Of a DNA stretch of 64,000 bases, positions 43,868 through 54,610 are shown in pieces. How positions within the stretch are numbered: position 1 is the stretch's first letter; each line of letters starts with the position of its first letter. Source of the DNA: CANKBT01 sp038235705 (GTDB lineage: Bacteria; Actinomycetota; Actinomycetes; Mycobacteriales; SCTD01); the NCBI GenBank assembly GCA_038235705.1, contig JBBSTR010000002.1:1-64000 (forward strand), read 5' to 3'. The translations under genes were made by a program, and so were the position numbers. The notes under the pieces were generated by a model that had not been told where the DNA came from, searched no databases, and saw only the letters and a program-made list of their open reading frames with translations.

Positions 43868-44031
43868 GCTTGCTCCTTTGCGTCTCCCACCTACCTACCC
43901 GGCTCCCCGCGACCCGGACCGGTGCGGGTCCGTGCACGAGAGCAGCGCGCCGTCGGGCTCCTGCGGTGCACAAGGCAGCCGCGACCTGGTAGAGGTCAGG
44001 AGCGCGTCTGCCCGGTGCGAAGACCGAGCAG

Positions 44032-44050
44032 GCGGGTGGGAGCCACCCGC
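44032..44050 (+). promoter_or_regulatory. Hairpin just upstream of the aspartate kinase gene
   Basis: GCGGGTGG-GAG-CCACCCGC forms a perfect 8-bp stem 20 bases before the lysC start, in a 202-bp leader with no other feature I can name. It could be a terminator, an attenuator or a fortuitous stem. I see no lysine riboswitch core. Confidence 0.4.
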
Positions 44051-44069
44051 GCCGGTACGCTCAGCGGTC

Positions 44070-45319
<1,250 letters not shown>

Positions 45320-45323
<4 letters not shown>

Positions 45324-46336
45324 CCACGGTCGGCGTCGTGGGTGCGACCGGGCAGGTCGGGGCGGTGATGCGGCAGCTGCTCGCGGAACGGGACTTCCCG
45401 CTCGAGCGGGTCCGGTTCTTCGCGAGCGCCCGGTCGGCCGGCTCGGTGCTGCCTTGGCGCGGCGGCGAGGTCACCGTCGAGGACGCCGCCACCGCCGATC
45501 TCGCCGGGCTCGACATCGCGCTGTTCAGCGCGGGCGGCTCCACCAGCCGCGCGCTGGCGCCGCGCTACGCCGCGGTGGGCGCCACGGTCATCGACAACTC
45601 GTCAGCCTGGCGGCGCGACCCGGACGTGCCGCTGGTGGTGTCGGAGGTCAACCCGGAGGCCGCCCGCCATGCGCCCAAGGGGATCATCGCCAACCCCAAC
45701 TGCACCACGATGGCCGCGATGCCGGCGCTCAAGGCGCTGCACGACGAGGCGGGCCTCAACCGGATCATCGCCTCGACCTACCAGGCGGTGTCCGGCAGCG
45801 GTGGCAAGGGCCTGGCGGAGCTCGACTCCCAGGTGCGTGCCGTCGCCGACAAGGCGATCGAGCTGGCTCACGACGGTGCGGCGATCAGCTTCCCGGACCC
45901 CCTGGTGTATGTCGCGCCGATCGCCTTCAACGTCCTGGCGATGGCCGGGTCGCTCGTCGACGACGGCAGCTTCGAGACCGACGAGGAACAGAAGCTGCGC
46001 GACGAGAGCCGCAAGATCCTTGGCCTGCCGGACCTGCGGGTGAGCGGCACGTGCGTGCGGGTGCCGGTGTTCACCGGACACTCGCTGTCGGTGCTCGCCG
46101 AGTTCGACCGGCCGCTGTCGGTGGCCCGTGCCGCCGAGCTGCTGGCCGCGGCCCCCGGGGTCGAGCTGGTCGACGTCCCGACACCGCTGATGGCAGCCGG
46201 GCAGGACCCGACGTTCGTGGGACGGTTGCGTCAGGACGGGCCGCAGGCGCTCTCGCTGTTCGTCTGCGCGGACAACCTGCGCAAGGGAGCCGCGCTCAAC
46301 GCGGTGCAGATCGCCGAGCTGCTGGTGGGCCGCTGA
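45320..46336 (+). CDS. asd: Aspartate-semialdehyde dehydrogenase
   Basis: 338 residues. Rossmann GATGQVGAVM, SAGGSTSRALAP, the catalytic cysteine in NPNCTTMAAM (near 130), STYQAVSGSGG and the catalytic histidine in GHSLSVLAEF. It reduces aspartyl phosphate to the semialdehyde, directly after lysC in the pathway and in the genome. ATGA overlap with lysC. Confidence 0.97.
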
Positions 46337-46373
46337 CATGACCGAACCGCTTCGACGGCCTGGAGAGGCAGGG

Positions 46374-47528
46374 ATGGGCGAGACGACCGCGATGCCGACA
46401 CCGAGCTCTGACGACCGCGTCATCGGCAACCGCTACCGGCTCGAGGCGATGATCGGTCGCGGCGGCTCCGCCGAGGTGTGGCGCGCCGAGGACACCTCGC
46501 TCGGCCGGCAGGTGGCCGTCAAGCTGGTCACCGCTTCCGGCGGCGAGGACGTCGGACGGGTCGGCGACGAGGCGCGGCTGCTCGCCCGCCTGAGCCACCC
46601 CGGCCTGGTCCCGGTCTACGACGCAGGCACCGACGACCGGATGCGCCCCTGGGTCGTCATGGAGCTCGTCGAGGGCGGCACGCTCGCCGACGAGATCGCC
46701 CGCGGACCCATCGCGCCGCTGCGATCTGCGAAGATCGGCCGGGTGCTCGCTGAGGCCCTGGAGTATGTGCACGGCCAGGGCCTGGTGCATCGCGACGTCA
46801 AGCCGGCGAACGTGCTGCTCGGCACCGACGGGCGGGTGCGCCTCACCGACTTCGGGATCGCCCGGCTCGTCGACGCGGCCAAGGTCACCGCGACCGGGCT
46901 GACGGTCGGGACCGCGTCCTACCTGTCGCCGGAGCAGGTGATGGGCTCGGCGGTCGGGCCGAAGGCCGACGTCTACAGCCTCGGGCTCGTGCTGCTCGAG
47001 TCCCTGACCGGTCGTCGCGAATACCCCGGCACCGCGATCGAGGTCGCCATCGCCCGGCTGCACCGCCAGCCGGAGGTGCCGAGCGACCTGCCGTACGGCT
47101 GGTCGGGGCTGCTCATCGCGATGACCGCCCTGGACGACACGCGCCGCCCGTCCGCCCAGGCCGTCGCCCGCGACCTCGCGCGCATCGAGGCCGGCGGCGA
47201 GGCCACGACGACCGTGATCCCGGCCGCCCGGCCGGTCCCCCGCGCCGATCAGACCGCGGTCCTGCGCCCTGCCCCGCGCCAGGTGCGCCCCGAGCCACGG
47301 CCCGTGGCCCGTCCCGTCCCGGTGACGCAGCCGAGCAGCAGCAACGCCTGGGCCTGGGCGCTGCTCCTGGTCGCCCTGGTCGCCGTCGGCATCGTCGCCG
47401 CGCTGCTCCTGAACCAGAGCAGCAGCAACAACAACGAACGAGGAGCGCCCCCGCCCTCGATCTCGCCGGCGCTGCCGCAGCAGCTGCAGACCGACCTGAA
47501 GCAGCTGCAGCTGGAGGCGGCGAACTGA
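46374..47528 (+). CDS. Membrane serine/threonine protein kinase
   Basis: 384 residues. Kinase domain about 20-280: P-loop IGRGGSAEVW, lysine in VAVKLV, HRDVKPANVLL, DFG and SPEQ. A Pro-rich linker precedes one membrane helix (about 326-345, ALLLVALVAVGIVAALLL). Only about 35 residues lie outside the cell, Ser/Asn-rich then LQTDLKQLQLEAAN, with no PASTA. The ATG at 46374 follows GGAGAGG; an ATG at 46338, closer to asd, is the alternative. TGATG overlap with the lipoprotein gene suggests the two work together. Confidence 0.92.
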   Translation: MGETTAMPTPSSDDRVIGNRYRLEAMIGRGGSAEVWRAEDTSLGRQVAVKLVTASGGEDVGRVGDEARLLARLSHPGLVPVYDAGTDDRMRPWVVMELVEGGTLADEIARGPIAPLRSAKIGRVLAEALEYVHGQGLVHRDVKPANVLLGTDGRVRLTDFGIARLVDAAKVTATGLTVGTASYLSPEQVMGSAVGPKADVYSLGLVLLESLTGRREYPGTAIEVAIARLHRQPEVPSDLPYGWSGLLIAMTALDDTRRPSAQAVARDLARIEAGGEATTTVIPAARPVPRADQTAVLRPAPRQVRPEPRPVARPVPVTQPSSSNAWAWALLLVALVAVGIVAALLLNQSSSNNNERGAPPPSISPALPQQLQTDLKQLQLEAAN

Positions 47529-48082
47529 TGAGGACCACCAGACTGACAAGGCGCAGGACGAGCCTGCTCGCCGCCGCCGTATGCAGTTTCCTGCTGCTGT
47601 CCGGCTGCTCCTCGACCTCGTCACAGGCGCAGATCGACAACCTCGTCGCCGACATCACCAACGCCGCCAACGGGGGCGACGCGTCCCAGATGAGCAGGAA
47701 GGCCGACGACCTGATCTCGCTCGTCAACGGTTTCCGCGGCAAGGAGCTGCCGATCGCCGAGGTCGACCGGATCATCGCGGTGGCGCAGGCCGTCAAGAAC
47801 GACGCCGCCCTGCTGGACCGTCAGCCGGCCCCGACCCCGACCCCGACGCCGTCCGAGACGCCCTCGGAGAGCCCGACGCCCAGCCCCACGCCGTCGCCGA
47901 CACCGAGCCCGACACCGTCCCCGACGCCGAGCCCGACGCCCAGCCCGACGCCGAAGCCGAAGCCCACCCCTAAGCCGACGCCCAGCGTCGAGCCGCCCGC
48001 GCCCGTGCCCACGGCCGTGCCGACAGCCGGCGGGGCCGCCCCGTCCGCGAGCGTCGTTCCTTCGGTGTCACCCTCCACCTGA
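47528..48082 (+). CDS. Lipoprotein with a long Pro-Thr/Ser repeat
   Basis: 184 residues. Signal peptide with lipobox LLSGC at about residue 26. A helical domain (about 33-97: QIDNLVADITNAANGG, EVDRIIAVAQAVKNDAALL) is followed by about 50 residues of PTPSPTPS-type repeats that could span the cell wall. The end is Pro/Val/Ala-rich. The family is not recognised. Its start overlaps the kinase stop by one base, so the helical domain may be a partner or substrate of the kinase's small external region. Confidence 0.82.
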   Translation: MRTTRLTRRRTSLLAAAVCSFLLLSGCSSTSSQAQIDNLVADITNAANGGDASQMSRKADDLISLVNGFRGKELPIAEVDRIIAVAQAVKNDAALLDRQPAPTPTPTPSETPSESPTPSPTPSPTPSPTPSPTPSPTPSPTPKPKPTPKPTPSVEPPAPVPTAVPTAGGAAPSASVVPSVSPST

Positions 48083-48129
48083 GAGAACGTCGTTGCCAGG
48101 GCGCCCACCGGGGGTGCAGACGAGCATGA

Positions 48130-49875
48130 TCACGCAGGGCCGGGCAGCCCCAGTCGTCCGGCGACGAAGGTCAGCTCGGCCCGCATCTGACGTATGCGCT
48201 CCTCGACGACGAGCGAGCCGTGACCGGCGTCGAAGCGGTACACCTCGACCTCCTTGTCGAGCGTCGCGGCGGCGGACAGCCAGTTGTCGATCTGTCGGAT
48301 CGGGCAGCGCGGGTCGTTGGCCCCGGCGAGCACCAGGACCGGGACGACGACGTCCGCGATGTAGGTCAACGGGCTGCATCGGGCGTAGAGCTCGGGCAGC
48401 TCGTCCGGCGAGCCGCCGAACAGCGACCGGTCGAAGGCCTTCAGCGGCTCCATCTCGTCCTCGTACGCGGCGACGTAGTCGGCGACCGGAACCGCTGCGA
48501 CGCCGCAGGCCCAGTCGTGCGGCTGCGTGCCCAGCGCGAGCAGCGTGAGGTAGCCGCCCCACGAGCCGCCGGCGATCACGCACGCCGACGCGAGGCCGGC
48601 GGAGATCGCCCACTCGCGCACGACGGCGACGTCCTCCAGCTCGGTCAGGCCCGGACGTCCCTCCAGAGCGTCGCGCCAGAGCGCGCCGTAGCCGGTGGAC
48701 CCGCGGTAGTTGACGTTCACGACCGCGCAGCCGAGATCCACGTAGGCGGCACGATCTGCGGCGAAGGCGTCGGCATCGTGGTGCGTGGGTCCGCCGTGCA
48801 CCAGGAACACCGTCGGCCATGGCCCTTCCCCCTTCGGGGTTGCGACCAGCGCGTGCACACTGCCGCCCGGTCCGTCCACCCGGACGTCGCTGACCGTCAC
48901 CGAGCCCGGGCAGTCGCCGCCGGTCAGCAGCACCGCACCGGACAGCTCGCGGACGACCGCCGGCTCGGCGGCCGAGGACCAGGACAGCTCGACCGTGCCG
49001 TCCGGACGAGCGGTGGCGGCGCCGATCGTGCCGGACGGGGTGGGGAGGTCGGTCAACCCACCGGACGCCAGGTCGTAGCGGTGCAGCGTCGATCGGCCGG
49101 CCGCCTCGGACACGACGAGCAGCGCGCTGCCGTCCGGGTACCAGTCGGCGGACAGGTCGCCGGGCACGTCGAGCTCGAGCCGTCGTACGCCCCCGTCCGA
49201 GGGGTCCCACAGCAGCAGCTCGGGCCGTCCGCGCTGCTCGTGCAGCGCCAGCACCTCGTGCCCGACGGGGGAGAAGCCGATCGGGTCCAGACCGAGGCCC
49301 GGGCCGTCCCACAGCTCGGCGACGCACGTGCCGTCCGGTTGCAGGACCCGCATCGCCGGGTGCCGGGAGTCGCCGTGCTCGGAGTGGCTGATCAGCACGA
49401 GCGTCTCGTCGGTCGAGAGGTCCGCGACCGCGGCGTCGTGCTCGCTGGCGTAGAGCAGACGGGTCGTCCCGCCCGAGAGCAGGTGCACGCTCGAGCCGTC
49501 GTCGCCCGAGCAGCCGACGACCGTGCCGGTCCGACCGAGCGCGAGCCCGGCGGGGTAGGCGTCCGGCACGCCCGGCGTCGCCGCGACCGCCTCACCGCCC
49601 TCGAACGGCTGCTTCTTCCACGCGCCGAACTCGTCGCCGCCCGCATCGTCGAACCACCACAGCTCGGTGCCGTCACGCGACAGCGTGCCGTCGCGTGTCC
49701 CGTCCGGGCGGGAGGTGGCCTGCCGGTGCTCGTCGGTCGCCCGGTCCCAGGTGTAGAGCTCGAACGTGCCGGTGGCGTTGCTGACGTACAGGCAGCGGTC
49801 TGGCGCGTCCTCGGCCCACTCCGGCAGACTGACGCGCGTGGCCCGGAAGCGCTGCTCCCAGCGGGGGATGTCCAT
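48130..49875 (-). CDS. S9 family peptidase (prolyl oligopeptidase-like)
   Basis: 581 residues from the ATG at 49875. An N-terminal beta-propeller (about 1-340) carries repeated W-D/P-D-G blades. The C-terminal alpha/beta hydrolase has HGGPTHHD, NYRGSTGYG, nucleophile in GGSWGGY (about 435), Asp in GANDPRCP (about 515) and His in AGHGS (about 551), a full triad. It cleaves short peptides, probably as an acylaminoacyl- or dipeptidyl-peptidase, in the cytoplasm since no signal is seen. A start at 49950 would reach into the terminator hairpin. Confidence 0.92.
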   Translation of the reverse strand: MDIPRWEQRFRATRVSLPEWAEDAPDRCLYVSNATGTFELYTWDRATDEHRQATSRPDGTRDGTLSRDGTELWWFDDAGGDEFGAWKKQPFEGGEAVAATPGVPDAYPAGLALGRTGTVVGCSGDDGSSVHLLSGGTTRLLYASEHDAAVADLSTDETLVLISHSEHGDSRHPAMRVLQPDGTCVAELWDGPGLGLDPIGFSPVGHEVLALHEQRGRPELLLWDPSDGGVRRLELDVPGDLSADWYPDGSALLVVSEAAGRSTLHRYDLASGGLTDLPTPSGTIGAATARPDGTVELSWSSAAEPAVVRELSGAVLLTGGDCPGSVTVSDVRVDGPGGSVHALVATPKGEGPWPTVFLVHGGPTHHDADAFAADRAAYVDLGCAVVNVNYRGSTGYGALWRDALEGRPGLTELEDVAVVREWAISAGLASACVIAGGSWGGYLTLLALGTQPHDWACGVAAVPVADYVAAYEDEMEPLKAFDRSLFGGSPDELPELYARCSPLTYIADVVVPVLVLAGANDPRCPIRQIDNWLSAAATLDKEVEVYRFDAGHGSLVVEERIRQMRAELTFVAGRLGLPGPA

Positions 49876-49921
49876 CGGCTCAGTCAACCGGACCAGGAAC
49901 ACAGGCAGCTTGGAACCAGAA

Positions 49922-49945
49922 AGGGCCGCCCCGTGGGGCGGCCCT
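49922..49945 (-). terminator. Terminator hairpin after tRNA-Pro
   Basis: AGGGCCGCCCC-GT-GGGGCGGCCCT is an 11-bp perfect inverted repeat, 20 bases downstream of the minus-strand tRNA-Pro and before the peptidase start. It probably ends the tRNA transcript. Confidence 0.75.
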
Positions 49946-49964
49946 GTCATGGTCGGGAGACGTG

Positions 49965-50042
<78 letters not shown>

Positions 50043-50119
50043 GAGGGTCGTGCGGACGTACGTCGTACGGGAGAACCGCGCGACGAGAACAGAGTAGCCG
50101 AGCCGCCTACGGTTGACCC

Positions 50120-50572
50120 ATGGAGCTGAAGGCGAGACTGCGCAACGACCTGACCGCGGCGATGAAGGCCCGAGACGAGCTGACCCGCGACACGCTGCGG
50201 ATGGCCCTGACCTCGATCGGCGAGGCGGAGGTGGCCGGCGCCGAGGCCCGGGAGCTGTCCGACGACGAGGTGCTCGTGATCGTGACCCGGGAGGCGAAGA
50301 AGCGGCGGGAGGCGGCCGAGGCGTTCGACACCGGAGGCGCGACCGATCGGGCCGCGCGTGAGCGCGCCGAGGGCGAGGTGCTCGCCGGCTACCTGCCGCA
50401 GCAGCTGAGCGACGAGGAGCTGTCGGCGCTGGTGGCCGAGGTGGTTGCGGAGCAGGGCGCCAGCGGCCCACGGGCGATGGGCGCGGTCATGAAGGCGGCC
50501 GGGCCGAAGGTCGCCGGACGGGCCGAGGGCGGGCGCGTGGCGGCCGCCGTACGCAGGGCCCTGGGCCTCTAG
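50120..50572 (+). CDS. GatB/YqeY domain-containing protein
   Basis: 150 residues, all helical. Family features are LRNDLTAAMKARDELTRDTLRM, REAKKRREAAEAF, EGEVLAGYLPQQLSDEEL and GPRAMGAVMKAAGPKVAGRAEGGRV. It resembles the tRNA-binding tail domain of GatB; the free-standing YqeY protein has no firmly known role. Convergent with the PBP gene, sharing CTAG between the two stops. Confidence 0.95.
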   Translation: MELKARLRNDLTAAMKARDELTRDTLRMALTSIGEAEVAGAEARELSDDEVLVIVTREAKKRREAAEAFDTGGATDRAARERAEGEVLAGYLPQQLSDEELSALVAEVVAEQGASGPRAMGAVMKAAGPKVAGRAEGGRVAAAVRRALGL

Positions 50573-52860
50573 CCGGCCGACTTGTAGACGTAGACCGTGG
50601 CACCCGCGTCCACGTTCGCGCCGGCCTTGGGGTAGGTGTAGGCGGTCTTGCCCTTCTTGACGGACGAGCTGACGGTTTTGCCGGGGGTGGCGTTGAACCC
50701 CGCGGCTTCCAGCTTGGCTGTGGCGTCGTCGATGCTCAGGCCGGCGACGTCGGGGATGCTCTGCGGCTTGCCGTTGACGACGCTGCGGTCGGCGCCCACG
50801 AACCTGTCGACGGGGATGCCGGTGAGCGTGGTCCGCATGACCTCCGACCAGATCTTGGTGGGCAGGTCCCCGCCGTACATCTGGCGGCCGGTGTAGTTGC
50901 CGCCCACCCGGGTGTTCTGCATCGGCTGTGAGGCCCCCGACTTGTCGAGCTTGCCGACCCAGACGGCGGTCGCGAGCCGGGGGGTGTAGCCGATGAACCA
51001 GGCGGCACGACTCTCGTTCGTCGTCCCGGTCTTGCCGGCCGCCGGCCGGCCGATGGGACCGTTGCGCGCGGCCGTTCCGCCGCTGATGACGCTTTGCAGG
51101 ATGTTGGTGACCGTGTCGGCGACCCCGGGGTCGACCACCTGGGTGCAGGTGTTGTCCGGTACCGGGATCGGCTTCCCGTCGGCGCCGGTGATGGACTGCA
51201 CCGCCCGTGGCGGGCAGAACATGCCGTGCGCGGCATAGCTGGCGTAGGCGCCTGCCATCTCCAGCGGGCTGGTGTCGAACGCGCCCAGCACGTTGGCGGG
51301 GATGTCGGTGCGGACCGGGATGTCCGCGCCGCCGAGCACCTTCTGCTCCACACCGAGCCGGGTGGCGAGCGAGAACGGGGCCTCCAGGCCGGTGCGCTCG
51401 GCCAGCTGGACGAAGAAGGTGTTGACCGAGAACTGGGTGCCGGTGCGCAGGTCGAACGTGCCGCTCTCGGAGTCACCGGCGTTGGTCGGCTCGTACGGGA
51501 CGCTCCTCTTGCCGTTGAAGAAGACCTTCGACGTGTATTTCGCGGGGCTGTCGATCTGGGTGTTGACCGGGATGCCCTGCTGCAGAGCCGCGGTCAGGGT
51601 GAAGATCTTGGCGGTCGAGCCGGGCTGGAACCCACCCTTGCCGCCGGTCGCGAGGTTGACCCGGGTCTGGCCGGCAGCCACGTCGTCGCCGAAGCCGCGG
51701 TCGACCGCCATCGCCTTGATCTTGCCGGTGCCGGGCTCGACCATGTCGACGACCGTGGCGCCACCGTCGCCGGCCGTGCGGGGGACCCGCTTGTCGACGG
51801 TGTCCTGGGCGATCTTCTGGATGGCTGGTACGAGTGAGGTGTGGATGACCAGGCCGGCGTTGAACAACGCGGTCTGACGCTCCTCCTTCGTCTTGCCGAG
51901 CCCCGCACCGACCGGGGTGTCCTCCAGCTCGTGACGTACGTAGTCGCAGAAGAACGGACCGACGACGGTCGGGGCGTCACAGTTGCTCGGGACCTTGTCC
52001 GGGGCGACGACCGGCAGCGGCTCGGCGGCGGCGGCGGCCCGCTCGGTCGCGGTCAGGTAACCGACGTCCTGCATGCGCTGCAGCACCACGTTGCGCCGGG
52101 CCAGCACCGAGGCGCGCACGGCGGGGTCGTCGCTCATCGGGTTGAAGCGCGACGGGTTCTGCACCATGCCGGCCAGCTCGGCGCTCTCGGTCAGCGAGAG
52201 GTCCTTGACCGCCTTCTTGAAGTAGAAGTTGGCCGCCGTCCCGATGCCGTAGACCCCGTTGCCGAAGTAGGCGATCTCGAAGTAGCGGTGCAGGATCTGG
52301 TCCTTGGTCAGCTCCTTCTCGAGCTGCAGGGCGTAGCGGGCCTCCTGCTCCTTGCGTCCGATGTTCTCCGCGCGGGCCGCCTTCTGTGCCGCTGGGTCGT
52401 TGTAAGCCCCCTCGATCAGAGCGTTCTTGACGTACTGCTGGGTCAGCGTGGACCCGCCCTGGGACACCCCGCCGGACGTCAGGTTGGTCAGCGCCGCGCG
52501 GAAGGTGCCTTTGAGGTCGATCCCGTCGTGCTGGTAGAACCGGGAGTCCTCGACGGCGATGAGCGCCTTCTTCGTGACGTCCGGGATGTCGGTGAACGCG
52601 GTGTCGACCCGGTTGACGCGGTAGAAGGTCGCCAGCACCGTCCCGTCGGCGCCGAGCACCGTGCTGCGGGTCGACAGGGGTGCGGCGTCGAGCTCGGCCG
52701 GGAGGGCGAGGAAGCGGTCGGCCTGACCCTTGGCGAGCAGCCCCACGCCGGCCACCACGGGAACGGCGAGGCCGGCGACGAGGACGCCGGCGACGGCGCT
52801 GGCGAGCAGGGCTCCGGTCAGCCGGGACGCGATCGGACGGTCGGAGAGCGGGGTGGCCAC
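50569..52860 (-). CDS. Class A penicillin-binding protein with PASTA domain (PonA2-like)
   Basis: 763 residues. N-terminal membrane anchor at about 15-43. Glycosyltransferase GT51 has the catalytic Glu in VEDSRFYQHDGID (about 101) and GSTLTQQYVKN. The transpeptidase has STAK (about 413), SVN (about 475) and KTGTTN (about 609). One C-terminal PASTA domain starts SIPDVAGLSIDDA. It polymerises and crosslinks peptidoglycan. The divergent WhiB gene matches the ponA2-whiB4 arrangement of mycobacteria. GTG start. Confidence 0.96.
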   Translation of the reverse strand: MATPLSDRPIASRLTGALLASAVAGVLVAGLAVPVVAGVGLLAKGQADRFLALPAELDAAPLSTRSTVLGADGTVLATFYRVNRVDTAFTDIPDVTKKALIAVEDSRFYQHDGIDLKGTFRAALTNLTSGGVSQGGSTLTQQYVKNALIEGAYNDPAAQKAARAENIGRKEQEARYALQLEKELTKDQILHRYFEIAYFGNGVYGIGTAANFYFKKAVKDLSLTESAELAGMVQNPSRFNPMSDDPAVRASVLARRNVVLQRMQDVGYLTATERAAAAAEPLPVVAPDKVPSNCDAPTVVGPFFCDYVRHELEDTPVGAGLGKTKEERQTALFNAGLVIHTSLVPAIQKIAQDTVDKRVPRTAGDGGATVVDMVEPGTGKIKAMAVDRGFGDDVAAGQTRVNLATGGKGGFQPGSTAKIFTLTAALQQGIPVNTQIDSPAKYTSKVFFNGKRSVPYEPTNAGDSESGTFDLRTGTQFSVNTFFVQLAERTGLEAPFSLATRLGVEQKVLGGADIPVRTDIPANVLGAFDTSPLEMAGAYASYAAHGMFCPPRAVQSITGADGKPIPVPDNTCTQVVDPGVADTVTNILQSVISGGTAARNGPIGRPAAGKTGTTNESRAAWFIGYTPRLATAVWVGKLDKSGASQPMQNTRVGGNYTGRQMYGGDLPTKIWSEVMRTTLTGIPVDRFVGADRSVVNGKPQSIPDVAGLSIDDATAKLEAAGFNATPGKTVSSSVKKGKTAYTYPKAGANVDAGATVYVYKSAG

Positions 52861-53123
52861 ACCCGGATCCTACGTTCGGCAGGGCCGTCCGGTTCCCTCG
52901 CCGCGCAGGCGTGACCTCGACGTGCCCGGCTCGTTGAGCAGACCGGCGCAGTACGGCGCGCCGAACGAAAAGTCCACTGTGCCCGTTAAGTCCCCGCTCG
53001 GGACGCGTACCCGTTCCTCCAGTCGGAGGTGTTGCGGACGCGACGACGTCTCTACCGTGACATTGCCTCTTACAGCTCTCCGCACCGCAGCAACAGCAGG
53101 CCACCCGACCCCGAGGACCGAAG

Positions 53124-53456
53124 ATGATGTCAGGCTCTACCGGCGCGACGACGGACACCGTGCTCGACGGCCAGCAGGACTGGACCGCACTGTCGGCGTG
53201 CAGCGCCCAGGACCCGGACGAGCTGTTCGTCACCGGGGCCGCACAGAACCGCGCCAAGCTGGTCTGTCAGCGCTGCCCGGTCCGCACCGAGTGCCTCATC
53301 GACGCCCTCGACCACCAGATCGAGTTCGGCGTCTGGGGCGGCATGACCGAGCGCGAACGCCGGGCGTTGCTCAAGCGGCGCCCCGAGGTCACCTCCTGGC
53401 GGGAGCTGCTCAGCGCGGCCCGCGCCGACCACGAGGCAACCCGCGCCGCCGGCTGA
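53124..53456 (+). CDS. whiB4: WhiB-family iron-sulfur regulator (WhiB4/WblA-like)
   Basis: 110 residues. Four cluster ligands Cys26, Cys48, Cys51, Cys57 (C-x21-C-x2-C-x5-C), the GVWGG turn at 69-73 and a basic tail ERERRALLKRRP. WhiB proteins carry a 4Fe-4S cluster that senses NO and oxygen and bind sigma factors or DNA. The symbol rests on the location beside a PonA2-like gene and ArsA genes, as for M. tuberculosis WhiB4 (Streptomyces WblA). The 263-bp gap to the PBP gene has a CCTCC-AGTC-GGAGG stem and no other clear site. A second ATG lies at 53127. Confidence 0.9.
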   Translation: MMSGSTGATTDTVLDGQQDWTALSACSAQDPDELFVTGAAQNRAKLVCQRCPVRTECLIDALDHQIEFGVWGGMTERERRALLKRRPEVTSWRELLSAARADHEATRAAG

Positions 53457-53476
53457 CCCGATACCCGGCAAGGCCG

Positions 53477-54610
53477 TCACTCCGGCGCGGTCGCCTCCGC
53501 GTCGCCGGCCAGCTCGGCCCCGACGGCCCGCAGGCCGTCCAGGTCGTGCACGTCCCCGGGCTGGGCAGCCACCTGCACCACCGGCACGTCAGGGTGCGCC
53601 CTGACGAACCGCTCCTGCAGGCGCGCCTCGCGGGCGGCCAGCGCCACCCGGTCCGCATGCAGGCGCAGCACCGCGGCGGCCAGCGGGTGCTCGGCGGACG
53701 CGTCCAGCGTCTGGGCTGCCGCCACCGAGCGCTCGGGGGTCAGCCCGGCTGCAGCCGACCGGTGCACCCGGTTGACGACCAGCCCGGCCAGCGGCATCTT
53801 CTCCGCGGCCAGCCGCTCGACGAAGTAGGCCGCCTCGCGCAGCGCGTCACGCTCCGGGGTCGCGACCACGACGAACGCCGTGCCGGGTTCCTTGAGCAGG
53901 TCGTACGTCGTCTGCGCACGCTCTCGGAAGCCGCCGAACATGGTCTCCAGAGCCGCGACAAACTGTGAGAGATCCTTGAGCACGTCCGCACCGATGATCC
54001 GGGTTAGCACGCCGGTGAAGACCCCGATCGAGGCCGTGACCACCCTGAGGTAGGCGCGGCCGCCTGCCTTGGCCGGGGCGAGCAGGATCTTGACCATCCG
54101 GCCGTCGAGGAAGGCCGTGAGGTTCTGCGGGGCGTCCAGGAAGTCGAGCGCCGACCGGGTCGGCGGGGTGTCCACCACCACGAGGTCGTAGTCCTCGGTG
54201 CTGCGCAGCTGGCTCAGCTTTTCCATCGCCATGTATTCCTGGGTGCCGGCGAAGCTGCTCGAGAGGGCTTGGTAGAACGGGTTGGTCAGGATCGCCTCGG
54301 CCTTGCCGGGCTCGGCGTGGCTGGTCACGAGCTCGTCGAACGTGCTCTTCATGTCGAGCATCATGGCGTCCAGGGTGCCCTCGCCCTGGACGGCCTTGAC
54401 CGGCCGCGGGGTGTTGTCCAGCTCGGACAGCCCCATCGACTGCGCGAGCCGCCGGGCCGGGTCGATCGTCAGCACCACGACCCGTCGCCCGTTCTCGGCG
54501 GCCCTGAGGGCGAGCGCTGCCGCGGTGGTGGTCTTGCCGACCCCGCCGGAGCCGCAGCAGACCACGATCTTCGCGGTCGCGAGGGTCTGGTCGATGTCGA
54601 GGGCCCTCAT
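53477..54610 (-). CDS. ArsA/GET3-family ATPase (Rv3680-like)
   Basis: 377 residues. P-loop CGSGGVGKTTTA at 19-30, DPARRL, the switch DLVVVDTPPTRSALDFL and NRVHRS. The membrane-facing insert ALETMFGGFRERAQTTYDLL lies in the second half. Arsenite ligands are absent, as in actinobacterial Rv3679/Rv3680, which form a heteromeric envelope-stress ATPase. Overlaps its partner gene by ATGA. Convergent with whiB. Confidence 0.92.
   Translation of the reverse strand: MRALDIDQTLATAKIVVCCGSGGVGKTTTAAALALRAAENGRRVVVLTIDPARRLAQSMGLSELDNTPRPVKAVQGEGTLDAMMLDMKSTFDELVTSHAEPGKAEAILTNPFYQALSSSFAGTQEYMAMEKLSQLRSTEDYDLVVVDTPPTRSALDFLDAPQNLTAFLDGRMVKILLAPAKAGGRAYLRVVTASIGVFTGVLTRIIGADVLKDLSQFVAALETMFGGFRERAQTTYDLLKEPGTAFVVVATPERDALREAAYFVERLAAEKMPLAGLVVNRVHRSAAAGLTPERSVAAAQTLDASAEHPLAAAVLRLHADRVALAAREARLQERFVRAHPDVPVVQVAAQPGDVHDLDGLRAVGAELAGDAEATAPE

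Noticed and set aside
44032..44050. Lysine riboswitch before lysC
   Set aside because: The leader has only one short stem and lacks the conserved multi-helix core of the lysine riboswitch.
47821..48108. Minus-strand Gly/Val repeat protein opposite the PT-repeat lipoprotein
   Set aside because: It is the complement of the PTPSPTPS codons. The plus-strand frame has a signal peptide and lipobox.
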